DNA of 64,000 nucleotides from Flavobacterium flavigenum (GCF_027111255.2 NZ_CP114285.2:4154001-4218000), one strand, 5' to 3'. Positions 28,001-37,559 are shown, numbered from the stretch's first letter. The notes: generated by a model not told the origin, from the letters alone. Numbers and translations are program-made.

Positions 28001-29333
28001 CGTGGTTTCACGTTCAACTGAATTGAAATTGGTTGACGAGAAAACAGGAATTGTTTTAAATACGCATAACATTCCTTACGGATCTAGTATTTTTGTTAAT
28101 GATGGAGATACTGTTGCAAAAGGAACTGTAATCTGTAAATGGGATCCATATAATGGTGTAATTGTTTCTGAATTTACTGGTAAGATTGCTTACGAAGATT
28201 TAGAGCAAGGACAAACATTCATGGTTGAAATTGATGAGCAGACAGGTTTCCAGGAAAAAGTAATTTCTGAAGCCAGAAACAAAAAATTAATCCCAACTTT
28301 ATTGGTTTACGGTAAAGAAGGTGAATTGATTCGTTCATACAACTTACCGGTTGGAGCTCACTTGATGGTTGAGAATGGCGAGAAAATTAAGGCTGGTAAA
28401 GTCTTGGTTAAAATTCCGCGTCGTTCTTCAAAATCTGGGGATATTACAGGAGGTTTACCAAGAATTACAGAGCTGTTAGAAGCTCGTAATCCTTCTAACC
28501 CAGCTGTAGTTTCTGAGATAGATGGTGTTGTTTCTTTTGGAAAAATCAAAAGAGGTAATCGTGAGATCGTTATCGAATCTAAATTTGGTGATGTTAGAAA
28601 ATATCTTGTAAAATTATCAAGTCAAATCCTTGTTCAGGAAAATGACTTTGTAAGAGCCGGTGTTCCATTGTCTGATGGTGCTATTACTCCGGATGATATC
28701 TTAAGAATTCAGGGACCTGCTGCTGTTCAACAGTACTTGGTAAATGAAATTCAGGAAGTTTACCGTTTACAAGGGGTAAAAATCAACGACAAGCACTTTG
28801 AAGTTGTTATTCGTCAGATGATGCGTAAAGTAAGGGTTCAGGATCCTGGAGATACTTTATTCTTAGAAGACCAATTGATTCATACTAAAGACTTTATTGT
28901 TCAAAATGATAAGTTATATGGAATGAAAGTGGTTGAAGATGCCGGAGATTCTTCTGTATTGAAACCAGGTCAGATTATTACACCTCGTGAATTGCGTGAT
29001 GAAAATTCATTATTGAAACGAAATGATAGAAATCTTGTAGTAGCAAGAGACGTAATTACAGCAACTGCAACGCCAGTTTTACAAGGTATTACAAGAGCTT
29101 CGTTACAAACTAAATCATTTATTTCTGCGGCTTCATTCCAGGAGACAACGAAAGTACTTAACGAAGCTGCAGTAGCTGGTAAAGTAGATGACTTAGAAGG
29201 ATTAAAAGAAAATGTAATTGTTGGTCACAGAATTCCTGCGGGAACTGGTATGAGAGAATACGATAATACTATTGTAGGATCTAAAGACGATTACAATGAA
29301 ATGATGGCAAATAAAGAAGAGTATATTTATTAA
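25026..29333 (+). CDS. rpoC: DNA-directed RNA polymerase subunit beta'
   Basis: A 1435-residue beta' subunit. The N-terminal zinc ribbon (CACGKYK...CDRCG), the catalytic NADFDGDQM (aspartates near residue 480), the trigger-loop region (GLADTALKTADAGYLTRRL) and a second zinc site (CEATKGICAKCYG) are all present. Two ATG codons stand in tandem at 25026 and 25029; either could be used. It completes the rplKAJL-rpoBC run. A small DUF3467 gene follows 54 bases later. Confidence 0.99.
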   Translation: MMNNRNNKDKNPVKRFNKISIGLASPESILKESRGEVLKPETINYRTHKPERDGLFCERIFGPVKDFECACGKYKRIRYKGIICDRCGVEVTEKKVRRDRVGHINLVVPIAHIWYFRSLPNKIGYILGLPSKKLDMIIYYERYVVIQAGIAKNADGESLQRLDFLTEEEYLNILDTLPQENQYLDDLDPNKFVAKMGAECIMDLLARIDLDALSYELRHSANNETSKQRKTEALKRLQVVESFRESNLNRENRPEWMIMKVVPVIPPELRPLVPLDGGRFATSDLNDLYRRVIIRNNRLKRLMEIKAPEVILRNEKRMLQESVDSLFDNTRKASAVKTESNRPLKSLSDSLKGKQGRFRQNLLGKRVDYSARSVIVVGPELKLYECGLPKDMASELYKPFVIRKLIERGIVKTVKSAKKIIDKKEPVVWDILENVIKGHPVLLNRAPTLHRLGIQAFQPKLIEGKAIQLHPLVCTAFNADFDGDQMAVHLPLGPEAILEAQLLMLASHNILNPANGAPITVPSQDMVLGLYYMTKERISTEDHKILGQDLTFYSAEEVNIALNEGRLELNARVKIRAKDFNENGELVYKIIQTTAGRVLFNEVVPEAAGYINDVLTKKNLRDIIGHILSVTDVPTTAAFLDNMKDMGYKFAFRGGLSFSLGDIRIPEQKTKLIADAREQVEGISTNYNMGLITNNERYNQVIDVWTSANAQLTELAMKNIREDQQGFNSVYMMLDSGARGSKEQIRQLTGMRGLMAKPKKSTAGGGEIIENPILSNFKEGLSILEYFISTHGARKGLADTALKTADAGYLTRRLHDVSQDVIVNIEDCGTLRGVEVSALKKNEEIVESLGERILGRVALQDVINPLTNEVMVKSGEQITESIMRTIEASPVEKVEVRSPLTCEATKGICAKCYGRNLATGKMTQRGEAVGVIAAQSIGEPGTQLTLRTFHVGGVAGGISEESSIVTRFNGRLEIEDLKTVKGEDSEGNSVDIVVSRSTELKLVDEKTGIVLNTHNIPYGSSIFVNDGDTVAKGTVICKWDPYNGVIVSEFTGKIAYEDLEQGQTFMVEIDEQTGFQEKVISEARNKKLIPTLLVYGKEGELIRSYNLPVGAHLMVENGEKIKAGKVLVKIPRRSSKSGDITGGLPRITELLEARNPSNPAVVSEIDGVVSFGKIKRGNREIVIESKFGDVRKYLVKLSSQILVQENDFVRAGVPLSDGAITPDDILRIQGPAAVQQYLVNEIQEVYRLQGVKINDKHFEVVIRQMMRKVRVQDPGDTLFLEDQLIHTKDFIVQNDKLYGMKVVEDAGDSSVLKPGQIITPRELRDENSLLKRNDRNLVVARDVITATATPVLQGITRASLQTKSFISAASFQETTKVLNEAAVAGKVDDLEGLKENVIVGHRIPAGTGMREYDNTIVGSKDDYNEMMANKEEYIY

Positions 29334-29340
29334 TTCTTAT

Positions 29341-29371
29341 CAATTCCCTCTTTTTCAAAAGAGGGAAATTG
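29341..29371 (+). promoter_or_regulatory. Stem-loop between rpoC and the DUF3467 gene
   Basis: CAATTCCCTCTTTT pairs with AAAAGAGGGAAATTG (one bulge), loop TC. An A-run rather than a T-run follows on the plus strand, so read-through into the next gene is likely. Confidence 0.55.
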
Positions 29372-29387
29372 AAAAAATATTCAAGTT

Positions 29388-29696
29388 ATGAGTAATCCGA
29401 AACAACAAGAGCAAATTAATATTGAGTTAGACGAAACTATTGCAGAAGGAATTTATTCCAACCTTGCAATCATCAATCACTCATCATCTGAATTTGTTTT
29501 AGATTTTGTAAATATTATGCCGGGTACTCCTAAAGCAAAAGTAAAGTCAAGAATTGTACTGACGCCACAACATGCTAAAAGATTATTAAGAGCTATTGGT
29601 GAAAACATTCATCGCTTTGAAGCAGCTCATGGCGAAATCAAAGAAACTGAACAAGCGCCAATTCCGCTTAATTTTGGTCCGGCAGGACAAGCATAA
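29388..29696 (+). CDS. DUF3467 family protein
   Basis: This 102-residue protein matches the DUF3467 family: INIELDETIAEGIYSNLAII, the block EFVLDFVNIMPG and RIVLTPQHAKRLLRAIGENI. The function is unknown. The family is widespread in Bacteroidota and often sits directly behind rpoC, as it does here, which suggests a link to transcription. There is no signal peptide. A strong terminator follows the stop at once. Confidence 0.88.
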   Translation: MSNPKQQEQINIELDETIAEGIYSNLAIINHSSSEFVLDFVNIMPGTPKAKVKSRIVLTPQHAKRLLRAIGENIHRFEAAHGEIKETEQAPIPLNFGPAGQA

Positions 29697-29702
29697 AGTT
29701 TT

Positions 29703-29728
29703 AAAGCTCCAGAAATGGAGCTTTTTTT
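29703..29728 (+). terminator. Intrinsic terminator after the DUF3467 gene
   Basis: AAAGCTCC-AGAAAT-GGAGCTTTTTTT. It is the likely end of the long ribosomal protein-RNA polymerase transcript. Confidence 0.93.
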
Positions 29729-29876
29729 ATTGATAAATTCATAAAAAGTGTATTTTGTCTGATTTAATTTACTTTCAACGAATATGTTTTAATACATTGT
29801 TTTTTAATTCTAATTTTGACTTAACATAAAATAAAGAAAATTAATTTTTCCAATAAAAAGTTAATTTAATACTATT

Positions 29877-29912
29877 AAAAAAGCGCCAACTTTGAAAAGT
29901 TGGCGCTTTTTG
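29877..29912. terminator. Bidirectional intrinsic terminator at the 3' end of prfC
   Basis: AAAGCGCCAACTTT pairs with AAAGTTGGCGCTTT around TTGA-type loop bases, with A- and T-runs outside. It mainly serves prfC on the minus strand. Confidence 0.92.
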
Positions 29913-29934
29913 ATTATATAAGACGATCACATAT

Positions 29935-31527
29935 TTATTCAAATTCAGATGTAAAAAATAATTTTACATTTGGATATTTGCTTTGGGTCATTTGAATTGT
30001 AAAGTCAGAATCGGCTAAAAATACTAATTGTCCATATTTGTCATGAGCCAGAAATTTTTGTTTGATTCTTTTAAATTCTTTAAACTCTTCACTTTTAGGA
30101 TCATTCGGTTTTACCCAACATGCTTTGTGAACAGGGAAATTTTCATAGGTACATTTAGCACCGTATTCATGCTCTAAACGGTATTGGATAACTTCATATT
30201 GTAGTGCGCCAACAGTACCGATAATCTTACGATTATTCATTTCTAATGTAAATAATTGCGCTACACCTTCATCCATTAACTGATCAATTCCTTTATCCAA
30301 TTGTTTTGCTTTCATTGGATCTGCATTGTTGATATATCTAAAGTGTTCAGGAGAGAAGCTTGGAATTCCTTTGAAACTCATTAATTCTCCTTCAGTCAAA
30401 GTATCACCAATTTTAAAATTCCCTGTATCATGAAGACCAACAATATCTCCCGGATAAGAAATATCTACGATTTCTTTTTTCTCTGCAAAAAAAGCATTTG
30501 GGCTGGAAAATTTTAAATTTTTCTTCTGACGAACATGGTAATATGGTTTGTTTCTTTCGAATGTTCCGGAAACAATTTTAATAAAAGCTAATCGGTCACG
30601 GTGTTTTGGATCCATATTTGCATGGATTTTGAAAACAAAACCAGACATTTTTTCTTCAGCAGGATCAACCAAACGGGTTTCAGAATCCTTTGGTCTTGGT
30701 GATGGTGCGATTGTAACGAAACAATCCAACAACTCGCGAACTCCAAAATTGTTTAACGCAGAGCCAAAAAATACAGGCTGAATTTTTCCGTCTAAATAAT
30801 CCTGGCGATCAAATTTTGGATAGACTTCATCAATTAATTCTAATTCTTCACGAAGTTTTTCTGCAGCTTTCTGACCAACAATTTTATCTAGTTCCGGATT
30901 GTTTTGTACATCAGAAAAAGCAATTGTTTCTTCAATATTTTTACGGCTGTCCCCACTAAAAAGATTGATGTTTTCTTCCCATAAATTATAAATTCCCTGA
31001 AAATCATATCCCATTCCGATAGGGAAACTTAGAGGTGTAACTTTTAATCCTAACTTTTGTTCTACTTCATCCATCAAATCAAAAGCATCTTTACCTTCAC
31101 GGTCTAATTTGTTGATGAAAACAATCATTGGAATGTTTCTCATTCTACAAACTGCAACCAGTTTTTCAGTTTGTTCCTCGACCCCTTTTGCAACGTCAAT
31201 TACAACAATGACACTGTCTACAGCTGTTAATGTTCTAAAAGTATCTTCGGCAAAATCCTTGTGTCCAGGCGTATCAAGAATGTTGATTTTTTTGTCTTTA
31301 TAATTAAAAGCAAGAACAGATGTTGAAACCGAAATACCTCTTTGGCGTTCGATTTCCATGAAATCACTTGTGGCTCCTTTTTTAATTTTATTATTTTTTA
31401 CGGCGCCTGCTTCCTGGATTGCACCTCCAAAAAGTAATAATTTTTCTGTCAATGTTGTTTTACCGGCATCAGGATGCGAGATAATTCCAAAAGTTCTTCT
31501 GCGTTGTATTTCTTTTAAAAAGCTCAT
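29935..31527 (-). CDS. prfC: Peptide chain release factor 3
   Basis: A 530-residue translational GTPase. G1 is SHPDAGKTTLTEKLL, G3 is DTPGHKDFAEDT and G4 is NKLDREG; the insertion pattern and the C-terminal block (YGAKCTYENFP) fit RF3 rather than EF-G. It recycles RF1 and RF2 after peptide release, using GTP. It is a single-gene unit on the minus strand between two terminators. Confidence 0.95.
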   Translation of the reverse strand: MSFLKEIQRRRTFGIISHPDAGKTTLTEKLLLFGGAIQEAGAVKNNKIKKGATSDFMEIERQRGISVSTSVLAFNYKDKKINILDTPGHKDFAEDTFRTLTAVDSVIVVIDVAKGVEEQTEKLVAVCRMRNIPMIVFINKLDREGKDAFDLMDEVEQKLGLKVTPLSFPIGMGYDFQGIYNLWEENINLFSGDSRKNIEETIAFSDVQNNPELDKIVGQKAAEKLREELELIDEVYPKFDRQDYLDGKIQPVFFGSALNNFGVRELLDCFVTIAPSPRPKDSETRLVDPAEEKMSGFVFKIHANMDPKHRDRLAFIKIVSGTFERNKPYYHVRQKKNLKFSSPNAFFAEKKEIVDISYPGDIVGLHDTGNFKIGDTLTEGELMSFKGIPSFSPEHFRYINNADPMKAKQLDKGIDQLMDEGVAQLFTLEMNNRKIIGTVGALQYEVIQYRLEHEYGAKCTYENFPVHKACWVKPNDPKSEEFKEFKRIKQKFLAHDKYGQLVFLADSDFTIQMTQSKYPNVKLFFTSEFE

Positions 31528-31856
31528 ATTTTATATAAATAGGTTGCAAAAGTACTATTAATTAATGCTATTTAAAAATAAATGCCATTCAGTTTGGTTT
31601 AGATGATTTCGTTTTTTTGTTATTTATATTACTCAAATTAATAAGTTGTTTTAATTTATCAGGGTTGTGTATAATTTTTTGTTAATAGTATAGCAGATAG
31701 TTGGATTGTGTAATTGAATTGTTATTTTTGTTCGTTATAAGTTGTGGAAACCAGATGCAGTTTTTTCTATTTCTATAATTTTGAAATATTTATTAATTAT
31801 TTCAGTTTTAAAGAAAACACTAAATAAAGCCTTACATTCAAATTAAATTTAAAATA
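31528..31856. other. Divergent intergenic region between prfC and the SurA-like gene
   Basis: These 329 AT-rich bases contain no credible gene. They must hold the leftward prfC promoter and the rightward promoter at 31701-31730. No riboswitch-like structure was recognised. Confidence 0.6.
31701..31730 (+). promoter_or_regulatory. Candidate promoter of the SurA-like gene
   Basis: TTG at 31701-31703 and TATTTTTG at 31723-31730 are separated by 19 bases, a good flavobacterial -33/-7 pair. The leader would be about 120 bases long. Confidence 0.6.
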
Positions 31857-33290
31857 ATGTTATTAAAAAAATTACAGCTAAAAACTATTGATTGCAGGTT
31901 AGTACTGACAATATGTTTTTTACTTTTTTTCAGCTCGATTATTTCTGCTCAGGAAGTTATTAAGGATGTTGTAGCTGAGAAACCGGCTGATAAAGCTTCA
32001 ATCAACAAACAAAAGGTAGATGGTATTATTGCCACGGTTGGGGATTATATTGTTTTAGACTCAGATATTGATAAAGGGTATCTTGAAATTACTTCTCAGG
32101 GCGGTTCGGTAAAGGATATTACCAGATGTCAGATGTTAGGGAAGCTTTTGGAAGATAAATTGTATGCACATCAGGCAATTCAGGACAGTATTATTGTTAG
32201 TGATGCCGAAGTAAAAAGCATGATGGATGAAAGGCTTACTTACATGATGAGACAGACTGGTGGGGATATCAATAAAATTGTAGAATTTTACAAAAAGAGT
32301 TCAGTTGAGGAATTTAAAACATATTTTGCAGATATATTAAAAGAGCAAAAATTATCTTCTGAAATGCAGAAAAAGATTGTTGATGCAGTTGAAATAACGC
32401 CAGAAGAGGTTCGTAATTTCTTTAAAAAGATACCAAAAGATGAATTGCCTACTTTTGGAGCTGAAATGGAGGTAGCCCAAATAGTGGTAGAACCTAAAGT
32501 CTCAAAAGAAGACAAGCAAAAAGTGATTGACAGATTGAATTCTATTCGAAAAGATGTTTTAGAAGGTTCAAGTTTTGCTACAAAAGCTGTACTGTATTCT
32601 CAGGATCCGGGGTCTTCACCTAATGGAGGTTATTATAAAATGACCAGAAAAACACCTTTTGTCAAGGAATTTAAAGATGTCGCTTTTAGTTTAGCGGAAG
32701 GGGAAATTTCAGATCCTTTTGAAACACAATACGGATACCACATTATAATGGTTGATAAAATAAAAGGGCAAGAAGTAGAATTGCGTCATATTTTAATTTC
32801 GCCAACAGTTTCAGAAACAGCTTTAAAAGAAGCAAAAGAAAGAATTACAAACATCAGAAATAAGATTGTAAATAAGGAAATTTCTTTTGCAGATGCTGCC
32901 AGAACTGAATCTGATCAAAAAGAAACAAGAGCCAACGGAGGTACTTTAGTTAATCCAAATACTCAGGATACGCGTTTTGAACTTACAAAAATGGATGCAA
33001 CGTTATACAGTCAGGTTTCAAATTTAAAAGACAATGAAGTATCTCAGCCACTTTTGGATACAGATGATAAAGGGAAAAAAACATATAAATTAATTACTGT
33101 AACAAACAGAATTGATTCTCACGTTGCAGATTATGCAAAAGATTACACTAAAATCAAAGAATTAGCATTAAAAGAAAAACAAATCAATGCCATTGCAAAA
33201 TGGTTTGATACAAAAATCAAAGACACCTATATTAAGATTATTGGCGAATACAGAGATTGTACCTTTACTAATAATTGGTTGAAAAAATAA
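31857..33290 (+). CDS. Periplasmic peptidyl-prolyl isomerase, SurA-like
   Basis: A signal peptide (about residues 1-31, ending SSIISAQ) is followed by a SurA-type N-terminal chaperone domain (VDGIIATVGDYIVLDSDI) and two parvulin (PpiC) domains, about residues 200-310 (AVLYSQDPGSSPNGGYYKM) and 315-420 (ELRHILISPTVSETALKEA). At 477 residues it is close to SurA in length and order. Family knowledge predicts a periplasmic chaperone for outer-membrane proteins. It fits with tamB-tamL elsewhere in the window, but they are not linked. A terminator and then a MoxR gene follow. Confidence 0.88.
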   Translation: MLLKKLQLKTIDCRLVLTICFLLFFSSIISAQEVIKDVVAEKPADKASINKQKVDGIIATVGDYIVLDSDIDKGYLEITSQGGSVKDITRCQMLGKLLEDKLYAHQAIQDSIIVSDAEVKSMMDERLTYMMRQTGGDINKIVEFYKKSSVEEFKTYFADILKEQKLSSEMQKKIVDAVEITPEEVRNFFKKIPKDELPTFGAEMEVAQIVVEPKVSKEDKQKVIDRLNSIRKDVLEGSSFATKAVLYSQDPGSSPNGGYYKMTRKTPFVKEFKDVAFSLAEGEISDPFETQYGYHIIMVDKIKGQEVELRHILISPTVSETALKEAKERITNIRNKIVNKEISFADAARTESDQKETRANGGTLVNPNTQDTRFELTKMDATLYSQVSNLKDNEVSQPLLDTDDKGKKTYKLITVTNRIDSHVADYAKDYTKIKELALKEKQINAIAKWFDTKIKDTYIKIIGEYRDCTFTNNWLKK

Positions 33291-33306
33291 TTTTTATTAA
33301 ATAAAG

Positions 33307-33347
33307 AAAAGAGTTAGTTTTATGAATTCATAGAGCTAACTCTTTTT
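33307..33347 (+). terminator. Intrinsic terminator after the SurA-like gene
   Basis: AAAAGAGTTAG pairs with CTAACTCTTTT around a palindromic loop (TATGAATTCATA), followed by T residues. Confidence 0.88.
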
Positions 33348-33367
33348 AATTTAAAATATATTCATAA

Positions 33368-34321
33368 ATGTCTGACGTAGCAGCAATTCATAATTTAGTT
33401 CAAAAAAGAAACGAATTAAAAACCGAGATAGCAAAAATCATTGTAGGGCAGGATGCCGTTGTAGATCAAATTTTACTTTGCATATTTTCAGGAGGACACG
33501 CACTTTTAATTGGGGTTCCTGGTTTGGCGAAAACTTTAATGATTAATACTTTGTCTCAGGCTTTGGGGCTGGATTTTAAAAGAATTCAGTTTACACCGGA
33601 TTTAATGCCTTCGGATATTTTAGGAAGTGAAATTCTGGATGAAAACCGACAGTTTAAGTTTATCAAAGGACCGATTTTTTCCAACATCATTCTAGCTGAT
33701 GAGATCAACAGAACTCCACCAAAAACTCAGGCTGCATTATTAGAAGCAATGCAGGAACGGTCTGTAACAATTGCTGGGCATAACTATAAATTAGATTTAC
33801 CTTATTTTGTATTGGCGACCCAAAACCCAATTGAGCAGGAAGGAACATATCCTTTACCGGAAGCTCAGTTAGACCGTTTTATGTTTGCTATAAAATTAGA
33901 ATATCCAACATTCGAAGAAGAAGTTCAGGTTGTTAAACAAACTACTTCAGATGTGAAAACTAAAATAAATCCGTTGTTTACAGCTCAGGAGATAATAGAC
34001 TTCCAGCATTTGATCCGTAGAATTCCAGTAGCAGATAATGTCATTGAATATGCAGTGACACTTGTTAGTAAAACACGTCCTGATAATAGCCTGACTAATG
34101 ATTTTGTTAAAAATTATCTGGATTGGGGAGCAGGCCCAAGAGCTTCTCAAAATTTAATTTTAGCAGCCAAAGCACATGCTGCTTTTAACGGCAAATTTTC
34201 ACCCGATATTGAAGATGTAAAAGCAGTGGCAACCGGAATCTTACGTCACAGGATTATCAAAAATTATAAAGCAGATGCAGAAGGAATTACAGAAGAAGTA
34301 ATTATCCAGAAGTTGATGTAA
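33368..34321 (+). CDS. MoxR family AAA+ ATPase
   Basis: A 317-residue AAA+ ATPase. Walker A is GVPGLAKT (residues 49-56), Walker B is ILADEINR (about 108-115), and the sensor block ATQNPIEQEGTYPLPEAQLD is the MoxR signature. MoxR ATPases act as chaperones that help mature or activate partner proteins, often with von Willebrand factor A domain proteins encoded next to them. Here no such partner follows; the next gene is an aconitase after a terminator-like hairpin. It is probably transcribed after the SurA-like gene by partial read-through or from its own promoter. Confidence 0.92.
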   Translation: MSDVAAIHNLVQKRNELKTEIAKIIVGQDAVVDQILLCIFSGGHALLIGVPGLAKTLMINTLSQALGLDFKRIQFTPDLMPSDILGSEILDENRQFKFIKGPIFSNIILADEINRTPPKTQAALLEAMQERSVTIAGHNYKLDLPYFVLATQNPIEQEGTYPLPEAQLDRFMFAIKLEYPTFEEEVQVVKQTTSDVKTKINPLFTAQEIIDFQHLIRRIPVADNVIEYAVTLVSKTRPDNSLTNDFVKNYLDWGAGPRASQNLILAAKAHAAFNGKFSPDIEDVKAVATGILRHRIIKNYKADAEGITEEVIIQKLM

Positions 34322-34343
34322 GTAAGATTTAGATTGCATTACT

Positions 34344-34375
34344 AGCCATGCTGACCAAATCAGTTTGGCTTTTTT
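34344..34375 (+). terminator. Probable terminator after the MoxR gene
   Basis: AGCCATGCTGA pairs with TCAGTTTGGCT apart from a 2x2 mismatch, followed by TTTTTT. Confidence 0.7.
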
Positions 34376-34733
34376 GTATGTGAAAATTTCGGATTTTAAA
34401 TAAGTAGTTTTACTTATAAGAAGAAGCTGGTGATTAAAACTATAACGTTATAAATACTTATTTAGAAGATTTCTTCTTTAAAATAGAAGTGAAAACTGAT
34501 TTTCTTTATAACATTAAATTTTTACTTTGTTAAAGAAAAGTTTTTAAATTATTGATAATTTATTTTTCGATCCGAAAAATGATTTTTTATCAGTTTTTAA
34601 GGCTGATAATTGTTTTTTTGCAATAATAATTTTTAAAAAAGCGCCATACATTATATTTTTTTTAATTCTCAGCTTTAATTCCTAAATTTGCGTGCAAAAA
34701 AAATAAAAATACCTATTTATAAAGACTTCTATT
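34376..34733. other. Long AT-rich spacer before acnB
   Basis: These 358 bases are strongly AT-rich, with no open frame of gene quality and no tRNA or riboswitch that I recognise. A -7 type motif (34683-34690) near the right end is the only support for a promoter. Confidence 0.55.
34683..34690 (+). promoter_or_regulatory. Candidate -7 promoter element for acnB
   Basis: TAAATTTG fits TAnnTTTG and is 43 bases before the ATG. A -33 TTG is missing at the right distance. Confidence 0.5.
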
Positions 34734-37499
34734 ATGAATATTTACAAGGATTACATTCAAGAGATTGAAGAAAGAAAAGCCCAGGGTCTTCATCCGAAGC
34801 CTATTGATGGTGCGGAATTACTAAGCGAAATCATTGCGCAAATTAAAGATTTAAATAATGAACACAGAGAGGACTCTCTTAAGTTTTTTATTTACAACAC
34901 TTTGCCTGGGACCACCAGTGCAGCAGGTGAGAAAGCTAAGTTTTTAAAAGAAATCATTCTTGGTGAATCTGAAGTAAAAGAAATTACACCTGCTTTTGCC
35001 TTCGAATTATTGTCACATATGAAAGGGGGACCTTCTATTGAAGTACTTCTTGATTTAGCTTTAGGTAGTGATACTGTAATTGCTAAACAAGCGGCTGAAG
35101 TTTTAAAAACTCAGGTTTATTTATATGATGCTGATACAGCTCGCTTAGCACAAGCTTACAGCGCTGGTAACACAATTGCAAAAGAAATTTTAGAAAGCTA
35201 CGCAAAAGCTGAATTTTTTACAAAATTACCAGAAGTTGCTGAAGAAATTAAAGTGGTTACTTACATCGCTGCAGAAGGGGATATCTCTACTGATTTATTA
35301 TCTCCAGGTAACCAGGCACACTCTCGTTCTGACCGTGAATTACATGGAAAATGTATGATCACTCCTGAAGCTCAGGCAGAAATTAAAGCATTGCAGGCAC
35401 AGTATCCAGATGCTTCGGTTATGTTAATCGCTGAAAAAGGAACAATGGGAGTTGGATCTTCTCGTATGTCAGGTGTGAACAACGTGGCATTATGGACAGG
35501 TAAACAAGCATCTCCGTACATTCCTTTCGTGAACATTGCTCCAATCGTAGCAGGTACTAACGGAATTTCACCAATCTTCTTAACTACTGTTGACGTGACG
35601 GGTGGTATCGGTATCGACTTACAAAACTGGGTAAAGAAAACAGATGCAGAAGGAAACGTAGTTCGTAACGAAGCTGGTGATCCTGTTTTAGAAGAAGTTT
35701 ATTCTGTAGCTACTGGAACTGTATTGACAATCAATACAAAAACTAAAAAATTATACAACGGTGAGAAAGAATTAAAAGATATTTCTAAATCTTTCACTCC
35801 TCAAAAATTAGAGTTTATCAAAGCGGGTGGATCTTATGCTATCGTTTTTGGTAAAAAAATCCAAACATTTGCTGCGCAAGCTTTAGGAGTTACTGCTCCA
35901 ACAGTATTTGCACCAGCTAAAGAAGTTTCTATAGAAGGTCAGGGATTAACTGCTGTTGAAAAAATCTTCAACAAAAATGCAGTTGGTGTAACTCCAGGTA
36001 AAACATTACATGCAGGATCAGACGTACGTGTGAAAGTTAATATCGTAGGTTCCCAGGATACTACAGGTTTGATGACTGCTCAGGAATTAGAGTCGATGGC
36101 TGCTACAGTTATTTCTCCAATTGTTGATGGTGCTTACCAGTCAGGATGTCACACGGCTTCAGTTTGGGACAAAAAAGCGCAAGCTAATATTCCTAAATTA
36201 ATGAAGTTCATGAATGATTTCGGTGTTATTACAGCTAGAGATCCTAAAGGGGAATATCATTCAATGACGGACGTTATTCATAAAGTGTTAAATGATATTA
36301 CAATTGATGAGTGGGCAATTATCATCGGTGGAGATTCACATACACGTATGTCTAAAGGGGTTGCTTTCGGTGCCGATTCAGGAACTGTAGCTTTAGCTTT
36401 AGCAACAGGTGAAGCTTCTATGCCAATTCCGGAATCTGTAAAAGTTACTTTTAAAGGAGAGATGAAACAACACATGGATTTCCGTGATGTAGTTCATGCG
36501 ACGCAATCTCAAATGTTGAAGCAATTTGATGGTGAGAACGTTTTCCAGGGACGTATTATTGAGGTTCATATCGGAACTTTATTAGCTGACCAGGCGTTTA
36601 CATTTACAGACTGGACAGCAGAAATGAAAGCGAAAGCTTCTATCTGTATTTCTCAGGACCAAACATTAATTCAATCCTTAGAAATTGCTAAGTCTCGTAT
36701 CCAAATCATGATTGATAAAGGTATGGACAACAAAAACCAGGTTTTACAAGGTTTAATTGATAAAGCAAACAAGCGTATCGAGGAAATTAAAACAGGTGCT
36801 AAACCAGCATTAACTCCGGATGATAATGCAAAATACTATGCTGAAGTTGTTATCGATTTAGATTTAATCGAAGAACCAATGATTGCTGACCCAGACGTTA
36901 ACAATGTTGATGTTTCTAAACGTTATACACACGATACCATTCGCGAATTATCTTTCTATGGAACAGATAAAAAAGTAGATTTAGGTTTCGTAGGTTCTTG
37001 TATGGTTCATAAAGACGATTTAAAAATTGTTTCTCAAATGTTACGTAATGTAGAAAAACAAAATGGGGAAGTTAAATTCAACGCACCTTTAGTAGTTGCA
37101 GCTCCTACATATAACATCATCGACGAATTAAAAGCTGAAGGTGATTGGGAAATGTTACAAAAATATTCAGGTTTCGAATTCTCAGATGCCTTACCTAAAT
37201 CTACAGCACGTACAGAATACGAAAACATTATGTATTTAGAGCGTCCTGGTTGTAACTTATGTATGGGTAACCAGGAAAAAGCTGAAAAAGGAGATACTGT
37301 ATTAGCTACTTCAACTCGTTTGTTCCAGGGACGTGTAGTAGAGGATAGAGAGGGTAAAAAAGGAGAATCTTTATTAGCATCAACACCAGTAGTTGTACTT
37401 TCTGCAATTTTAGGAAGAATGCCATCTATCGGAGAGTATAAAGCTGCTGTTGAAGGTATCAACTTAACAAAATTCAAACCAATCTCTACTAAATTATAA
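34734..37499 (+). CDS. acnB: Aconitate hydratase B (bifunctional 2-methylisocitrate dehydratase)
   Basis: A 921-residue AcnB-type aconitase. The N terminus has the HEAT-like domain (about 1-160) and the swivelling domain special to AcnB. The three 4Fe-4S cysteines are Cys756 (GSCMVH), Cys840 and Cys843 (PGCNLCMGN). It interconverts citrate and isocitrate in the TCA cycle, and the family also hydrates 2-methylaconitate. Codon bias is strong, so high expression is likely. It has a clear terminator; a second, unrelated-subfamily aconitase follows 373 bases downstream. Confidence 0.95.
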   Translation: MNIYKDYIQEIEERKAQGLHPKPIDGAELLSEIIAQIKDLNNEHREDSLKFFIYNTLPGTTSAAGEKAKFLKEIILGESEVKEITPAFAFELLSHMKGGPSIEVLLDLALGSDTVIAKQAAEVLKTQVYLYDADTARLAQAYSAGNTIAKEILESYAKAEFFTKLPEVAEEIKVVTYIAAEGDISTDLLSPGNQAHSRSDRELHGKCMITPEAQAEIKALQAQYPDASVMLIAEKGTMGVGSSRMSGVNNVALWTGKQASPYIPFVNIAPIVAGTNGISPIFLTTVDVTGGIGIDLQNWVKKTDAEGNVVRNEAGDPVLEEVYSVATGTVLTINTKTKKLYNGEKELKDISKSFTPQKLEFIKAGGSYAIVFGKKIQTFAAQALGVTAPTVFAPAKEVSIEGQGLTAVEKIFNKNAVGVTPGKTLHAGSDVRVKVNIVGSQDTTGLMTAQELESMAATVISPIVDGAYQSGCHTASVWDKKAQANIPKLMKFMNDFGVITARDPKGEYHSMTDVIHKVLNDITIDEWAIIIGGDSHTRMSKGVAFGADSGTVALALATGEASMPIPESVKVTFKGEMKQHMDFRDVVHATQSQMLKQFDGENVFQGRIIEVHIGTLLADQAFTFTDWTAEMKAKASICISQDQTLIQSLEIAKSRIQIMIDKGMDNKNQVLQGLIDKANKRIEEIKTGAKPALTPDDNAKYYAEVVIDLDLIEEPMIADPDVNNVDVSKRYTHDTIRELSFYGTDKKVDLGFVGSCMVHKDDLKIVSQMLRNVEKQNGEVKFNAPLVVAAPTYNIIDELKAEGDWEMLQKYSGFEFSDALPKSTARTEYENIMYLERPGCNLCMGNQEKAEKGDTVLATSTRLFQGRVVEDREGKKGESLLASTPVVVLSAILGRMPSIGEYKAAVEGINLTKFKPISTKL

Positions 37500-37526
37500 T
37501 AGTAGCAACTTCATAATTTTTAAACG

Positions 37527-37559
37527 AGGCAATCTAGTAATAGGTTGCCTTTTTTTTTG
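37527..37559 (+). terminator. Intrinsic terminator after acnB
   Basis: AGGCAA pairs with TTGCCT over a 12-base loop, followed by nine T. Confidence 0.85.

Noticed and set aside
34376..34733. A riboswitch or small RNA before acnB
   Set aside because: Only weak AT-rich pairing is seen; nothing resembles a known riboswitch core.
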